The notes: generated from the letters alone by a model not told the origin. A DNA stretch of 64,000 nucleotides from Luzula sylvatica (GCA_946800325.1 OX326961.1:39360543-39424542); one strand, 5' to 3'; numbered from the stretch's first letter, positions 24,405-36,941 are shown. Translations and numbers: made by a program.

Positions 24405-25388
24405 ATGACCGAACTCAACCCAGTTGTACAACCTTCATCATCTAATCCAATAAATACCATCCTTAAGTCAAACATCTCAAACTCTCGTGAGTTAGATGGA
24501 ACCAATTGGAGTTCTTGGAAGAAATGCATGTTGAATGCTTTCGCTCTCCAAGGACTTGACAAGGTAGTGTTACGAGGCTTTGTCTCAGTTCAAGATGTCG
24601 ACAATGCCGGTAACATAATCTACCCTGCTCAAACTAGAGAAGATAGAACTAATGATATATACGCTCAAAACTTGATACTTAATAATGTGATTAGTTCTAT
24701 CGGATCTCTAGTTGATCATTGTGAAACCTCATATGAAATGTGGCGTATGCTCGATGAGAGATACGAGGGAACATCTCAAATGAGGAGAACAAATATCATC
24801 GGACTTGAACAAGAATTTAACAATCTCCGGATGATTGAGGGAGAGTCAGTTGACATAATTTGGGCGAAAATAAATGTACTTAAAACCCGATATGCCACCC
24901 AACATGCACCTCTCACTGATGATCGAATTATTGCACGATTACTTCAAGCCATGCCCCGTAGTTGGGAATCTTTACGTGTAGCTTTAGGTACGGCAATTGC
25001 ATCACAAGATCTCACCCCCGAAGAATTGGTAAGTCAATTCCGAAACTTCGAGATTCGCCTCAAGCAACTAGATGAGGAGTATGGAATCGCTCCATCTACC
25101 TCTCAATCCAAAGCCGTAGCTTTGCCCGCCGTAAACTCGAGCAATGAGGACAATGAGATAGACGATCTAACCCTACGACTCCTAGAGTGGCAAAGAGATG
25201 AAAAACGATTCAACGAGAATCGGAAAGAAAAGGGGTTAAAGCCTCATTGCTTTTGGTGCAAGAAAGGTGAACACATGATGGAGTCATGTTGGACACTTCA
25301 CCCCGAAAATTCCCGTTGGTTCAAAAAGGATGATGACCGAAAAGATCGAGAAAGGAATTTCGAAATCGAGAATCTACGTCTTGACTAG
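24405..25388 (+). CDS. Copia-type retrotransposon Gag
   Basis: This 327-residue nucleocapsid/capsid protein packages retrotransposon RNA in cytoplasmic particles. The first ATG is at 24405; the frame is open upstream from 24387 without an ATG. The N-terminal half contains LDGTNWSSWKKCM and CETSYEMWRMLDERYEGTS, typical of the UBN2/DUF4219 gag domain. The C-terminal part holds a zinc knuckle CFWCKKGEHMMESC (CX2CX4HX4C). There is no frameshift or premature stop. It lies 68 bp after the LTR with the primer site between. Protease, integrase and reverse transcriptase are absent downstream, so this is either a gag-only non-autonomous element or a copy truncated just after gag. Confidence 0.9.
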   Translation: MTELNPVVQPSSSNPINTILKSNISNSRELDGTNWSSWKKCMLNAFALQGLDKVVLRGFVSVQDVDNAGNIIYPAQTREDRTNDIYAQNLILNNVISSIGSLVDHCETSYEMWRMLDERYEGTSQMRRTNIIGLEQEFNNLRMIEGESVDIIWAKINVLKTRYATQHAPLTDDRIIARLLQAMPRSWESLRVALGTAIASQDLTPEELVSQFRNFEIRLKQLDEEYGIAPSTSQSKAVALPAVNSSNEDNEIDDLTLRLLEWQRDEKRFNENRKEKGLKPHCFWCKKGEHMMESCWTLHPENSRWFKKDDDRKDRERNFEIENLRLD

Positions 25389-25559
25389 CTTAATTTTTGC
25401 TTCATTTGCTAAACTTCCGCAAATACTAAAATTATTAGAAAATAAATAAATAGTTATGGATATTACACTTGATTATTATGATTATTTCATATTAAATTAT
25501 TATGTTTATTTCATATTTTACAACTACTGAATTTGTGATTATTATTTTCTTGTAAAAAC

Positions 25560-25677
25560 GAACCACAAACACTTACTCATTTATTAACATATTTACTCTT
25601 TGTTATAATAATACACGAGAACCACAAACACTTACTCATTTATTAACATATTTACCCGTTGTTATACTAATACACGA
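25560..25677. repeat. 59-bp tandem duplication
   Basis: GAACCACAAACACTTACTCA...ATACACGA occurs twice in tandem (25560-25618 and 25619-25677) with three differences. The rest of 25389-26050 is AT-rich with no gene and no 3' LTR or polypurine tract that I can identify. Confidence 0.85.
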
Positions 25678-26367
25678 GCTTCCGTAAATATATAAACCGT
25701 ATCGAAAATTAAACTCAAATTTATCAAGACATGCCAACACAACATATTAAAAAATAAAGAAATAGTTTGCATAACTACAATACTCCGCATGTTGTTCGCG
25801 ATATAACTAGTTGCAGATATTACGTTCAATCAGTTGATGAATCGTTGATAAGTGATCGAGCTATTAAATTTTATTAAAAACATTACAAAATATGAGACGA
25901 TTACACATAAATTACAGTTTCAATAATAATATATTAATCGATCATTATATATATATTATTTTCTCTAGCTTATAATAAATCTGGTACTGTATATTACCAA
26001 AAAAAACAGTGTGTAATACCAAAAGGCCCAAACTTATTTCAAGATAGTCTAATAATAATTCTTTCACCTCTTTGTTCCAAAAAACCAAGCAGGTCCATCC
26101 ATGGATTTCATCCTTACAGGCCCATATATTGAACTGCTAGTAGTAGAAGAAGAAAAAAACATTTCAATTTCACGAACGGACCAGCATCAGCGGATAGCCA
26201 CACGATCCCTCTCAATCCCGCCTCCTCGATTCCTCTCATACACCTGGTCTACATCGGACAATATAAACCATCTCTCAGACGGAGATTCCACTGATCATAC
26301 TCACACACCATCTCTTCAGTTTTGCCACTCTGTCTTCTTCCTTCGATCTCTCTCTCTGCCAACATTC

Positions 26368-28721
26368 ATGCCCATGGAGAGCGTAGCTCTTTCCCGTCCG
26401 TTTTCCGCCGTTCCTCGGTTTCGCTCTCTCCATTTCTCCGCTGCTCTCCCCTCTCCTTCTCTCCGTCCCATTACTCTCCCTTCCCTTACCCTTCCTTCCC
26501 TCCGCCGCCGTTTCAATCCTGCTCTCTCACCAATCCGATCTTCTTCCTCTCCGCCTCCAGCTCCATCATCAGAACCCGAACCCGAACCCGAACCGGCTGC
26601 AATCGTCAGTGACTCGGGTACGAAAATAATCCCTCTGATTGTATCCGTTGCTATCGGACTGGCCGTGAGATTTCTGGTACCGAAGCCTGTTGAGGTGACT
26701 CTGCAAGCATGGCAACTTCTATCGATATTTCTCTCTACGATTGCCGGACTTGTTCTCAGTCCTTTACCAGTCGGTGCCTGGGCTTTTCTCGGCTTGACTG
26801 CAACCGTTTTGACAAAGACTCTCACTTTCTCTGCTGCCTTCTCCGCCTTCACCAATGAGGTATGCAATTTTATCAATATCGCCTAATTCATCTCAAAATC
26901 GATCTAATTCCAGATTTCAAATCGAAATCCTCGCTATAATAAATCAAATTCAAACATTCCAACTCTATCAGGTGATCTGGCTCATAGTAATCTCCTTCTT
27001 CTTCGCGAGAGGATTCGTGAAAACGGGATTAGGAGACAGAATCGCAACTTACTTCGTGAAATGGCTCGGAAAAAGCACTCTCGGTTTATCATACGGACTC
27101 ACAATAAGCGAAGCATTAATTGCCCCGGCCATGCCCAGTACGACCGCCAGAGCCGGAGGAGTCTTTCTCCCCATTATCAAATCTCTATCTCTCTCAGCCG
27201 GAAGTAAACCAGGCGATCCCTCCGCTAAAAAACTCGGAGCCTATCTCATTCAATCCCAATTCCAGGTCTCTATTTTACTATTTCCTTTCAAATTCCCATA
27301 ATTTATTAATTTCCATGAATGTTTAAACTTCTTTTATTTTTAACAGTCTGCAGGAAATTCGAGCGCGTTATTCCTAACAGCAGCAGCTCAGAATTTACTC
27401 TGTCTTAAACTCGCCGAAGAACTCGGAGTTAAAATCGCTAATCCTTGGGTAGCCTGGTTCAAAGCCGCGAGTTTACCCGCAATTATTTCCCTTCTAGTCA
27501 CTCCCTATATTTTATACAAAATATTCCCTCCCGAAACAAAGGACACACCCGAAGCACCCGGTCTAGCCGCGAAAAAGCTCGAGAAAATGGGCCCCGTTAC
27601 CCAGAACGAGTTGGTCATGATCGGTACCATGCTTCTCGCCGTCACTTTATGGGTCTTTGGGTAAAAAATATTCTTAATTTTGCTTATTTTTATTTTTAAT
27701 TATTTAAATTAATAAATACTTAATATTTAATCTCAGCGATGCGCTGGGAATCCCGAGCGTGGTAGCGGCGATGTTGGGGCTCTCAATCCTGCTCCTACTC
27801 GGAGTCCTAAACTGGGATGACTGTCTCGCGGAGAAGTCCGCATGGGACACGTTAGCCTGGTTCGCGGTGCTCGTAGGCATGGCAGGCCAGCTCACCAATC
27901 TCGGAATCATTTCCTACATGTCGAACTCGGTGGCTAGACTCCTCCAGACGTTTTCGCTGAGCTGGCAAGCGGCGTTTGGAGTACTCCAAGCTTCGTATTT
28001 TTTGATTCATTATTTGTTCGCGAGTCAGACTGGGCATGTGGGTGCGCTTTATAGCGCGTTCTTGGCCATGCATTTGGCTGCGGGCGTGCCAGGTGTGCTT
28101 GCGGCGCTGGCGTTAGCGTATAATACGAATTTGTTTGGGGCGATCACGCATTATAGTAGCGGCCAGGCTGCCGTCTATTTTGGAGGTACGTATTTTTTTA
28201 TAGAAATGATTGTATCTACTAGTAAAGCATCGTATAAACCATGTGATTTAGTGTACGGTTTAGGTGTTGTTGGAATATCTCGGACTCGTCGTGTTTAGAG
28301 TTTAGGATTTATGTTTGTATGATAGGAATGTGGCGATGACCAAATTTGGTGTGTTTTAGATTAAGGTTTGCGCATCGGGGTATATTTGATAATTAAGAGT
28401 TTCGGATTGCATTGCATTAAAATATGAAATTAGCCCCAATTGAGCCTCAATTTAGCCTTGAACTTTATTTAGTTCTCCTTTTCACCGAATTTAGCCTCAA
28501 AAGTCAAAACATGAACAAAATATTAAGAAAACTAAACAAGTTGGTCTTAATAACTGTTATTTTTTATGCATTTTGCGCTAATACTCTTCGGTTTTATTAT
28601 TGTAGCTGGATATGTGGAGCTACCAGATGTGTTCAGGATAGGGTTCATAACAGCCGTGATCAATACTGTGATTTGGGGCATTGTTGGAGCTTTTTGGTGG
28701 AAATTTTTGGGCCTTTATTAG
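26368..28721 (+). CDS. DIT1: Plastid 2-oxoglutarate/malate translocator (DiT1/OMT), 5 exons
   Basis: This inner-envelope antiporter exchanges stromal malate for cytosolic 2-oxoglutarate, supplying carbon skeletons for ammonia assimilation and photorespiration. It belongs to the DASS (SLC13-like) family. Exons: 26368-26859, 26972-27265, 27347-27660, 27737-28185, 28606-28721. All splice sites are GT-AG and phases join into 554 aa. The first ~70 residues are Ser/Pro/Arg-rich with few acids (transit peptide), then a run EPEPEPEP. About 12 hydrophobic segments follow. Family motifs include FFFARGFVKTGLGDRIA, MPSTTARAGGVFLPI, GNSSALFLTAAAQN, GQLTNLGIISYMS, ITHYSSGQAAVYFGGAGYV and the C-terminus GAFWWKFLGLY. 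I start at the ATG of MPMESV; MESV two codons later is equally possible. An upstream in-frame extension to 26101 is leader sequence. Intron 4 (420 bp) is the longest. Confidence 0.94.
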
Positions 28722-30668
28722 AAACCCATCTTTTTTTTGTTAAATAAACTTCATGTTCAATTTTTTTTAACCTCTCCTTAGTCTCTTCTATTCAATCATT
28801 GATATACTTAGTGTAGTTGTCTTCATCTACAATTTTATTTTTTTAGTTAATTCTGAATACTCATTTGTCTTACTGTTAAAATTATAGTTATCCTTCTCTG
28901 GAAAATCTCATACAAGTTAATTTCATTATCCCATATAAATAATATTGATATTGGTGTACCAAAAATAATGTGACATAACACCTAACTTTTTTTGATATTT
29001 TAATTCATACCAATATTCGTTTGTGGTATTTTTATTTTCATTCCTGCCAATATTCGTTTGGGAAATTTTCAAATAACACCTAACTTTTTTTGAATTTGTA
29101 CAAAAAAAAATATTTTTTTGGAAACATCAAAACCCTCCCCCTACATACGAGGTTTCATTTTCAAATATTCTCTATAGAGATTAATCTTAACATTTCATGA
29201 TGTTAAAATAATTTTGGACCAAAATACCCCTCTATTTTCATATTTAATTTGATTAAGCCTTTTTTTGTATTATTTTATTAATTTAAAAATGTCCATAAAT
29301 ATTCTTTTAACCATATACAAATTAAAAAAAACTATACGTCAAATACATAATTTTAATATTTTATTTATTATATATTTTGTCATACAAAACTAACATTAAA
29401 TTTTGACATCTAGCATTAAAAAAAATATGTTTGCAAAATTAGCATCAAACTGTTTCAATTTTGCCAGACCCTTCAGATTTGATGTGAGATTTAAACTGTT
29501 AATAAGGATTGAATGGTGTTAACAAGGGTCAAAAGCCAAACAAACCACAGTTACTTACATTCTCGCCAGAGGGCTGTCAAAAGTGCATGAATGGTGAAAG
29601 TAAAATATTTTTTTTGAGATTTTTACTCTCTAAAAACATTTTACTAAAAAAATAAAAAAATAAATCAAATAACATAATATGTATAACAAAATTAATTTCA
29701 AGAAAAAAAGAAAACATAATATATTTTCTGGTCATTATTTTATGGGTTATAGACTTATAGTCGAATACCATGATACTAAATAATAGTACAAAAAATATTT
29801 TACAACATGAACATAGTGAGATGATAAATTATTATTCTGATCCTATGGATTACAAATTTGAAAATATAATATTTACCCATTTAGTATTTAGTATTTAGTA
29901 TTTAGTATACATATTAAAAAGAAGGTAATATAATGTTCATGTTACAACTTTCATGTACCAAAATATTATTGAACTCATTATTGATATTAAAATATTATAA
30001 TTACAATGTAAACTTAAATTTTGGCAATACAAGGATAAAAAAATACATATACATAGTTCATCTTAATACTATACAAAACATGATAATATAACTCAGAGCA
30101 TTTTAATGCCTTCAAAATCTCAAAATATATCTCGATAAATTAATACATTTTTCATTTCTCACATACGCCACTAATAAAAGTAGGAAATCTATTTCGTATA
30201 CTAATAAAAATTGGAAATCTATTTTCTGAGAAAAACAAATGTTATGTATATCCATATGAAAGATAAATTATAAAATTACTTTTCGAAAAATACAACTTAA
30301 AAATAATTATTTTTAATTTTGTACAGTTCAATTTTCCATCTTCTATTAACACCATTTGTTTTCATTAATGTCAAATAAAAAATTAGTATAATACAATGCC
30401 AAAATCAAGCCAGGTTAAATTCTAGTTCTTATGAAAATTTAGGCGAAAAGAAATGTGAGGAAACAAACAAGTAGGAAGATTTTTGTCTTGACATGAGACA
30501 CACTATTTAGTGCTTTACAGAAAGAATCAATCATGTACCAAACAGAACAGAATCCCTGACAAGACCTCAAAAGTAAAATGAAAGAGAGCAAAAAAAAAAA
30601 GTAGGAAAAAAAGCCAATTGTTTTTTTTCTCATGTGATGATTTGATTTGTTGCCACAGACCCAACTTT
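28722..30668. mobile_element. Intergenic; remnant arm of the 16.4-kb long-TIR family at 28985-29400
   Basis: Within 28985-29400, ACCTAACTTTTTTTGAA, TTTCATGATGTTA, TTGGACCAAAATACCCCTC and ATATATTTTGTCATACAAAACTAACATTAAA follow the left arm of the element at 16400. The second arm is not evident. A (TTTAGTA)n run of four units sits at 29881-29908. No gene is seen up to the palindrome. Confidence 0.45.
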
Positions 30669-30746
30669 GAAATTTTACTGTTTAGACCAAATAAGTTTCG
30701 TATTATCAAAAATAGACCAACTAGTTTCAAAATTTGGGAAATAACA

Positions 30747-30949
30747 CTCTCGACTTTTCAAAGGTCGAGAGATTGCTAAACTGCTCGACTTTTCAAAAGT
30801 CGAGCGCTTTTATTCCTTAATCACTGGTCGCATGGCAGGATTAATTATTTCCCCAAACTGCTCGACCTTTGAAAAGTCGAGCAATTTTGCAATGATTGGT
30901 CCCCCACTCTCTCTCTCTCTCTAAAGCCCTCGACCTTTCAAAGATCGAG
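30747..30949. repeat. Four short palindromes in the left arm (CTCGAC...GTCGAG)
   Basis: Palindromes of 21-25 bp lie at 30747-30771, 30783-30805, 30860-30882 and 30929-30949. Each has CTCGAC or GCTCGAC at one end, GTCGAG or TCGAGC at the other, and a TTTTCAAAA-like middle. The one at 30783, GCTCGACTTTTCAAAAGTCGAGC, is perfect apart from its central base; others have one or two mismatches. Right-arm partners are at 32398-32415, 32486-32508, 32561-32583 and 32595-32619. Confidence 0.85.
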
Positions 30950-32420
30950 CACTTTGTGCTATTTATACCCCTCCCGTTTGTACCCGCCGAATTATCCATT
31001 ATTTAGTTATTACGTTCAATTATGTTGATAATTAAGAAATATAATTAAATATTCAGTAAAATTTATTCAAATTTATGAATTCGAACAATTATTAATTACG
31101 TATTAAGTTAACAACTAACATATATTGGTTATTATTTTAACTAACATATATAATTAAATTTGGTATTTGTTTCCGAATTTTACCATAACATTATCTATGT
31201 TCTAAATTGGTATATTTAATAAAAATAATAACTAGTACATGTTGGTTGTTAACTTAATACATATTTAATAATGATTCGAATACTTAAATTTGAATAAATT
31301 TTACTGAATATTTAATTATATTTCTTAATTATCAACATAATTGAACGTAATAACTAAATAATGGATAATTTGGCGGGTACATTTTGGAGGAAATTAATTT
31401 TTTTATTTTTAATATCTGACACACACGTGGCACTGTTGAAAAAATATATAAAAAAATTAAACCCCTCCAAAGTGTACACGCCGAATTCTCCATTATTTAG
31501 TTATTACGTTCAATTATATTGATAATTAAGAAATATAATTAAATATTCAGTAAAATTTATTCAAATTTATGAATTCGAACAATTATTAATTACGTATTAA
31601 GTTAACAACTAACATATATTGGTTATTATTTTAACTAACATATATAATTAAATTTGGTATTTGTTTCCGAATTTTACCATAACATTATATATGTTCTAAA
31701 TTGGTATATTTAATAAAAATAATAACTAGTACATGTTGGTTGTTAACTTAATACATATTTAATAATGATTCGAATACTTAAATTTGAATAAATTTTACTG
31801 AATATTTAATTATATATCTTAATTATCAATATAATTGAACGTAATAACTAAATAATGGAGAATTCGGCGTGTACACTTTGGAGGGGTTTAATTTTTTTTA
31901 TATATTTTTTCAACAGTGCCACGTGTGTCAGATATTAAAAATAAAAAAATTAATTTCCTCCAAAATTTACCCGCCGAATTATCCATTATTTAGTTATTAC
32001 GTTCAATTATGTTGATAATTAAGAAATATAATTAAATATTCAGTAAAATTTATTCAAATTTAAGTATTCGAATCATTATTAAATATGTATTAAGTTAACA
32101 ACCAACATGTACTAGTTATTATTTTTATTAAATATACCAATTTAGAACATAGATAATGTTATGGTAAAATTCGGAAACAAATACCAAATTTAATTATATA
32201 TGTTAGTTAAAATAATAACCAATATATGTTAGTTGTTAACTTAATACGTAATTAATAATTGTTCGAATTCATAAATTGGAATAAATTTTACTGAATATTT
32301 AATTATATTTCTTAATTATCAACATAATTGAACGTAATAACTAAATAATGGATAATTCGGCGGGTACAAACGGGAGGGGTATAAATAGCACAAAGTGCTC
32401 GACCTAAAGGTCGAGGGCTT

Positions 32421-32423
<3 letters not shown>

Positions 32424-32459
<36 letters not shown>
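32424..32459. repeat. (AG)n microsatellite in the right arm of the palindrome
   Basis: About 18 AG units. The mirror position in the left arm (30908-30922) has a much shorter CT run, so the repeat length is one of the few places where the two arms differ. Confidence 0.9.
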
Positions 32460-32463
<4 letters not shown>

Positions 32464-33011
32464 GGACCAATCATTGCAAAATTGCTCGACTTTTCAAAGG
32501 TCGAGCAGTTTGGGGAAATAATTAATCCTGTCATGCGACCAGTGATTAAGGAATAAAAGCGCTCGACTTTTGAAAAGTCGAGCAGTTTAGCAATCTCTCG
32601 ACTTTTCAAATGTCGAGAGTGTTATTTCCCAAATTTTGAAACTAGTTGGTCTATTTTTGGTAATACGAAACTTATTTGGTCTAAACAGTAAAATTTCCCC
32701 TTTCTTAATTCCCCTTGCATTAAGCAGACGAAAGTCATGGCAAAGTAAAAAGAACTGGCATCATAAACCTGTTTAATGTGCTTGCAGCAAAAAAAAACGA
32801 ATAATTTCTTTTCTTTCCTTTCATTTCCATTCTTTTGTGGTTTGTGGGATAGTGATGTTAAACGGCTAGCATGAAATGCATTAAGCCCATCATTTCATAC
32901 AAATTAACGGGCTTTGTGAGCTCAGATCACATCATCCAGTTGTACCACTAGTTTGCCTTTGCTTTCCTTCTAATAATATCTTGATCTTGATTAGTACAAG
33001 CATTCATCCTA

Positions 33012-33263
33012 GAGAAATTCTACTCCCATTTCCCCACATTTTCCCCAATCCAAATTAACAACTTAATTAGCATGTTGAATTAATGATTAATGAATGCATA
33101 GCTTGCAAAAAATTGATACGTAATTAAGCTCCCGACAAATTAATAATTAAATATAAATATTTTTAAATTATTAGTTATGTATTAATCGTTAATTCATCAC
33201 GCTAGTTAAGGTGATAATTGGGATTTGAGAAATGTTGGATAAATGAAGGGGAAAAGTAGATGG
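33012..33263. mobile_element. Putative MITE
   Basis: The left end TACTCCCATTTCCCC and the following TCCAAATTAACAACTTAATTAGCATG are mirrored loosely at the right (TTCATCACGCTAGTTAAGGTGATAATTGGGA and GGGGAAAAGTAGATGG). Noncoding and AT-rich, with moderately diverged arms and no target duplication resolved. Confidence 0.4.
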
Positions 33264-33744
33264 TCTATAAAATAGATCATTAATGTGTACAGTTAGGGAG
33301 TATTTTTTTTTTTTGGGAAAAATCAAATGCAAAAGCACATATTTAAATACAGATTCCCGTATAAAATGGGGAAATTTTACTTTGAAATTGCAATTATTAT
33401 ATTATACAATTTCACTTAAAATTGTGTTCATACAGTTTTGGAGTTGCTAAACTGTACCATTATTCTGCCCTAAACAAAAATCATCTCATCTCTTTCTAAT
33501 GAGACTGACGAAGTCAAGAACTACAGAGAAAAATATGTTTTGCCAATAAATAACGTGACATTTACTCGTAATATTCAAATCATACTTGTCCAAAGTCCTT
33601 TTGATTGGTTTTTTGTGCTTACATAAGTTGCATTGGCAAATTATATTTGTTCTAGAAGAGATATTCCCCTGGTACGTACTTGGTGGTACAGAGGGAGAGC
33701 ACTGGTATGTAAATACTAAATAGAACGGCAAAAATTTACTTTGA

Positions 33745-33936
33745 CCCACAATTTCTCACCACATCCTATATATATCATGATTAACAAAAAACATACAATT
33801 AACATTTAATTGATATTAATTAAAAATTGTTAATTCATATATACATTAATTATATATCAATTAACTGATAATTGTGTATCATTTGTTAATTAAGCATGTT
33901 AATCGGAATATAAAGGATGTGGTGGGCAATTGTGAG
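33745..33936. mobile_element. Putative ~190-bp MITE
   Basis: CTCACCACATCCTATATA...ATGATTAAC at the left is mirrored by GTTAATCGGAATATAAAGGATGTGGTGGGC at the right. The centre is a run of TTAATT-type motifs. Noncoding. Target duplication not resolved. Confidence 0.5.
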
Positions 33937-36785
33937 GACACTCATATAGAAATGGCACCACATTACAATTGACAGGGGACGTGGAGAAAACACCAAACCA
34001 AAGCTATCACTATCTAATTTCTATAGGCTCGCATATAATCACATTCAAATACTTTTCTTGAACGGTTCATTGCATTGCTTGTACAAGAGAGAAGAAAGTG
34101 ACTGATAATGATAGAAGTGATGATGATCCAGAATCCAGATCTTCTAAACTGCGATGCTACTATCCTTCACGCTATTCTAACGGGCAATGATCTTGTATAG
34201 ACGAAACACGACGAGAAATTTAAATGACAAAGAAGATATATGCTCCTCTCGATTAAGAAAAATAAATTTTCCGACTGTCTGATGAATTACGACTAAAATT
34301 AATATATAGTCATTTTCAAATGAATTAACAAAAGATTTATTAATATTGTTTAGTTTAGTCTAGTCATAATTCGGAATAAGAAAATATAAAAATTACACAT
34401 ATATCAAAGAACAAAAATATTAAGTCATAAACTTTCTAATATGTTGATTTTTGTAGTTACAATGTTTTCTAAAGACCGTTCATTGTTAATGCTGATCATA
34501 TATGTCAATAGTTCGAAAAGACGACGTTAGGGATCTAACTCCGATCGCAATACTCTAACACGACATTGTTAACCAATTCAAAGTTTGAAAAGCTCAAATA
34601 GAGGTGCAAAGTTGGGGAACATAAGTAGGTGTGATATTTTTTGGTTAGGTTAGGCCAACTGCCAAACAACCTATTTTGTAGACTTATTGGCAACCTCTTC
34701 AGTAACAATAAAAGAACACCCTGAATTTACTGAATAATCCTTCGTTCTACCATATTGATGTAATTTGCAGTTTGACTTCAAGTAAGTCTGGAGTTCTTAA
34801 CCTTGATTTGGGTACTAATTCTGAGTTTTATTCCTCTTTTTTGTTGAGTAGGAGATTCTATATGAAACAAATGTGATGGCGGTACCTTTTTCTCGTAAAA
34901 ACTGAGTACTCGTCGTCGTCGGCTTATGAGCCGTCGTGCTGCCAACTCGATAAGCGCGAACCACCAAGGACAGAATCACCGAGGGGCCAAAGAGGACCAT
35001 GGACTTGGCCTTTTCAAAATTTATAAATTTAATGTGAAAAAATATAGTGCTGTTTAAAAGAACATAATAATATTGAAAGGTCTAGTGACATTCAACAAAG
35101 ATATATTGAAAATTCCAAATAAATTTATTAATATTTAAATAGGTATAACGCTATTAAAATTATTTATTGATATTTAAAATATATATTGTTATCAAATGGA
35201 TACATATTTTGAAGTAGAGTCAAGAACACGAAATGTGCTTTTTAGATTCTATATTTTATTGAAGAAAAAAAAAGAGTTTACAAAGTTTCTAAATTGAAGG
35301 AAACTAGAGGAATTGAAGGAATTTGATGATTTTATTAGACGAAATGTGCTTGGTTGGTTTCCATTTGATGATTTTTTCCCCATTATGAGTCCGATGTTGT
35401 TATGTAGCTACGAATGGGCGGAAACTAGAGGAATTGAAGGAATTTGATTAAGGCTAAAATTTGATGTTATATGATGCCCCAAAAGAATTGAAGGAATTTC
35501 GCTATTAAATCATCCGGATCACAGGCCTTACCATTTTGTAAACCGTAAACTGCCACTTTGATTTTCGTTCATTCAAACGGGAGACCCAAGAAATCTAGTG
35601 GGATTTGTGCTCGTGTTATGTTTGGTATGTTAATTGAGGTAATATCTCTTAAGTGTACGGCTTGTCCACAGTTGTCCTTGTAATATGTTGTCAAGACTTT
35701 GTTAATTCTAAAAGTACGTGATGGTTGTGAAACTACGAATAAAACAATATCTCATTCTAAAAGTACGTGATTTTGATAATGAAACTATGAACCAAACAAT
35801 ATGTCATTCTAAAAATAATTCATAGTAGTACACACGACACACGATGTTTGTCATAGAAAAGCTATGTAGTCGCGCTAGTATGTTTGCAAACTGATGGTTA
35901 AGTTACTAACCATGGATATTGGTAATCAGATTTGGAACATATGTATGTAATAGAGATTACATACTGGAATGATCACCACATGAGAATATGCATGGTTATT
36001 GTCATCAGTGATTCCCATAAAAAATGGTCTGGTTAATCCTATGACATGAGGTTGTCATGGATTTATGTGTGTGAAACTGTATGTTTTGATACATTTTCAT
36101 GTCATCTTGATCGGTGACTGGTAGGATGTTGTAGGGCAAAAGGTGAATCACGATGAGGAATATGAGCAATCAAGACAGGATTTGTTCCACAGGAAGATAC
36201 CTTTGGCCGCTTGTTGAATTGGGACTGAAGAAATGCATGATCAATGATACCAACATTTGTTGGTAATATTATTATCTTTCGTCAGTCTAATTCTCGATTG
36301 GAAAAAAGAACGCCAATCAAATCAAGGTAGACATGATAATTACGTTTTGTGATTAACAAGTATCGTACAACAAAAGAATTAAGTCGTATAACTATCTTGT
36401 TAGGAAAATGATGTTGGATGGTTCGATTTAATATGGGTGATCAATTGTTCTTTTAACGCTTCTGTTCTACAAAAGATCCAGGATCAAATGGGAACACAAT
36501 CTTTCCAACCCACGCCTCACTACACCTCACTGCTAGAATATTGACTACAGTTCTCAACGAGATCTTATCGATTACAGGATGGAGTTCTCGGGATCACCTC
36601 CCGAATATTGTAATTAACTCAACTCCTTTAAAGGAAAATTTTGAAAGGCTTGCCTCTCCCTCGATAAAAAAAAGCATGACACCAATAAAGAAATTAAACG
36701 ATGCAAAAAGGTCCAATTTACTAATTGGGTCTTTTCCTGAAAGAAAAAGAAACAAATATCATGCATATATAGTGAGGTCTGTCAA
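33937..36785. other. Intergenic, no gene recognised
   Basis: No supported gene. A GC-richer patch at 34860-35000 (minus-strand open frame with VILSLVVRAYRVGSTTAHKP) and another near 36470-36640 stand out in base composition, but I recognise no family and see no splice structure. Short direct repeats (GGAAACTAGAGGAATTGAAG at 35299 and 35418) suggest rearrangement. Confidence 0.35.
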
Positions 36786-36898
36786 TGGGCTCGTGATCTA
36801 GTGATTGAGTGTGAGACACAAGAAATCATATGTTGTGAGAGATTGTGAGTTCGAGTCCCGTTGACACCAATGGATGGAGGACCACCGAATCGTCTTCG
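36786..36898 (+). repeat. SINE-like tRNA-derived fragment, followed by (TA)n
   Basis: GTGATCTAGTGATTGAGTGTGAGACACA then GAGAGATTGTGAGTTCGAGTCCCGTTGACACCAATG. The second part has a B-box (GTTCGAGTCCC). The same unit occurs at 50.86-51.0 kb. A (TTTA)n and (TA)n tract follows to 36941. Confidence 0.5.
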
Positions 36899-36941
36899 TT
36901 TACTTATTTATTTATTTATTTTTTATATATATATATATATA

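Larger units (their letters stand above)
30669..32697. repeat. Near-perfect 2.03-kb palindrome (giant inverted repeat)
   Basis: The sequence from GAAATTTTACTGTTTAGACC at the left is mirrored through to GGTCTAAACAGTAAAATTTC at the right, centred near 31683. I followed the mirror along most of each ~1-kb arm and saw only scattered single-base differences. Inside are three ~390-bp units (about 30984-31376, 31478-31870, 31973-32361). Each is flanked by inverted copies of a CATTATTTAGTTATTACG module and is itself partly palindromic; unit three mirrors unit one. No coding potential and no clear target duplication. A foldback-type transposable element or an inverted duplication are the alternatives. 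Confidence 0.85.

Noticed and set aside
26101..26367. In-frame 89-codon N-terminal extension of DiT
   Set aside because: Not similar to a transit peptide; composition is that of a leader. The usual start is the ATG at 26368 or 26374.
26316..26876. 186-codon minus-strand open frame
   Set aside because: Antisense to DiT exon 1; rich in Arg/Gly because the coding strand is Ser/Pro-rich. No family motifs.
34815..35000. Minus-strand 61-codon frame (VILSLVVRAYRV...)
   Set aside because: Slightly GC-richer patch but no recognised family, splice sites or upstream exons.
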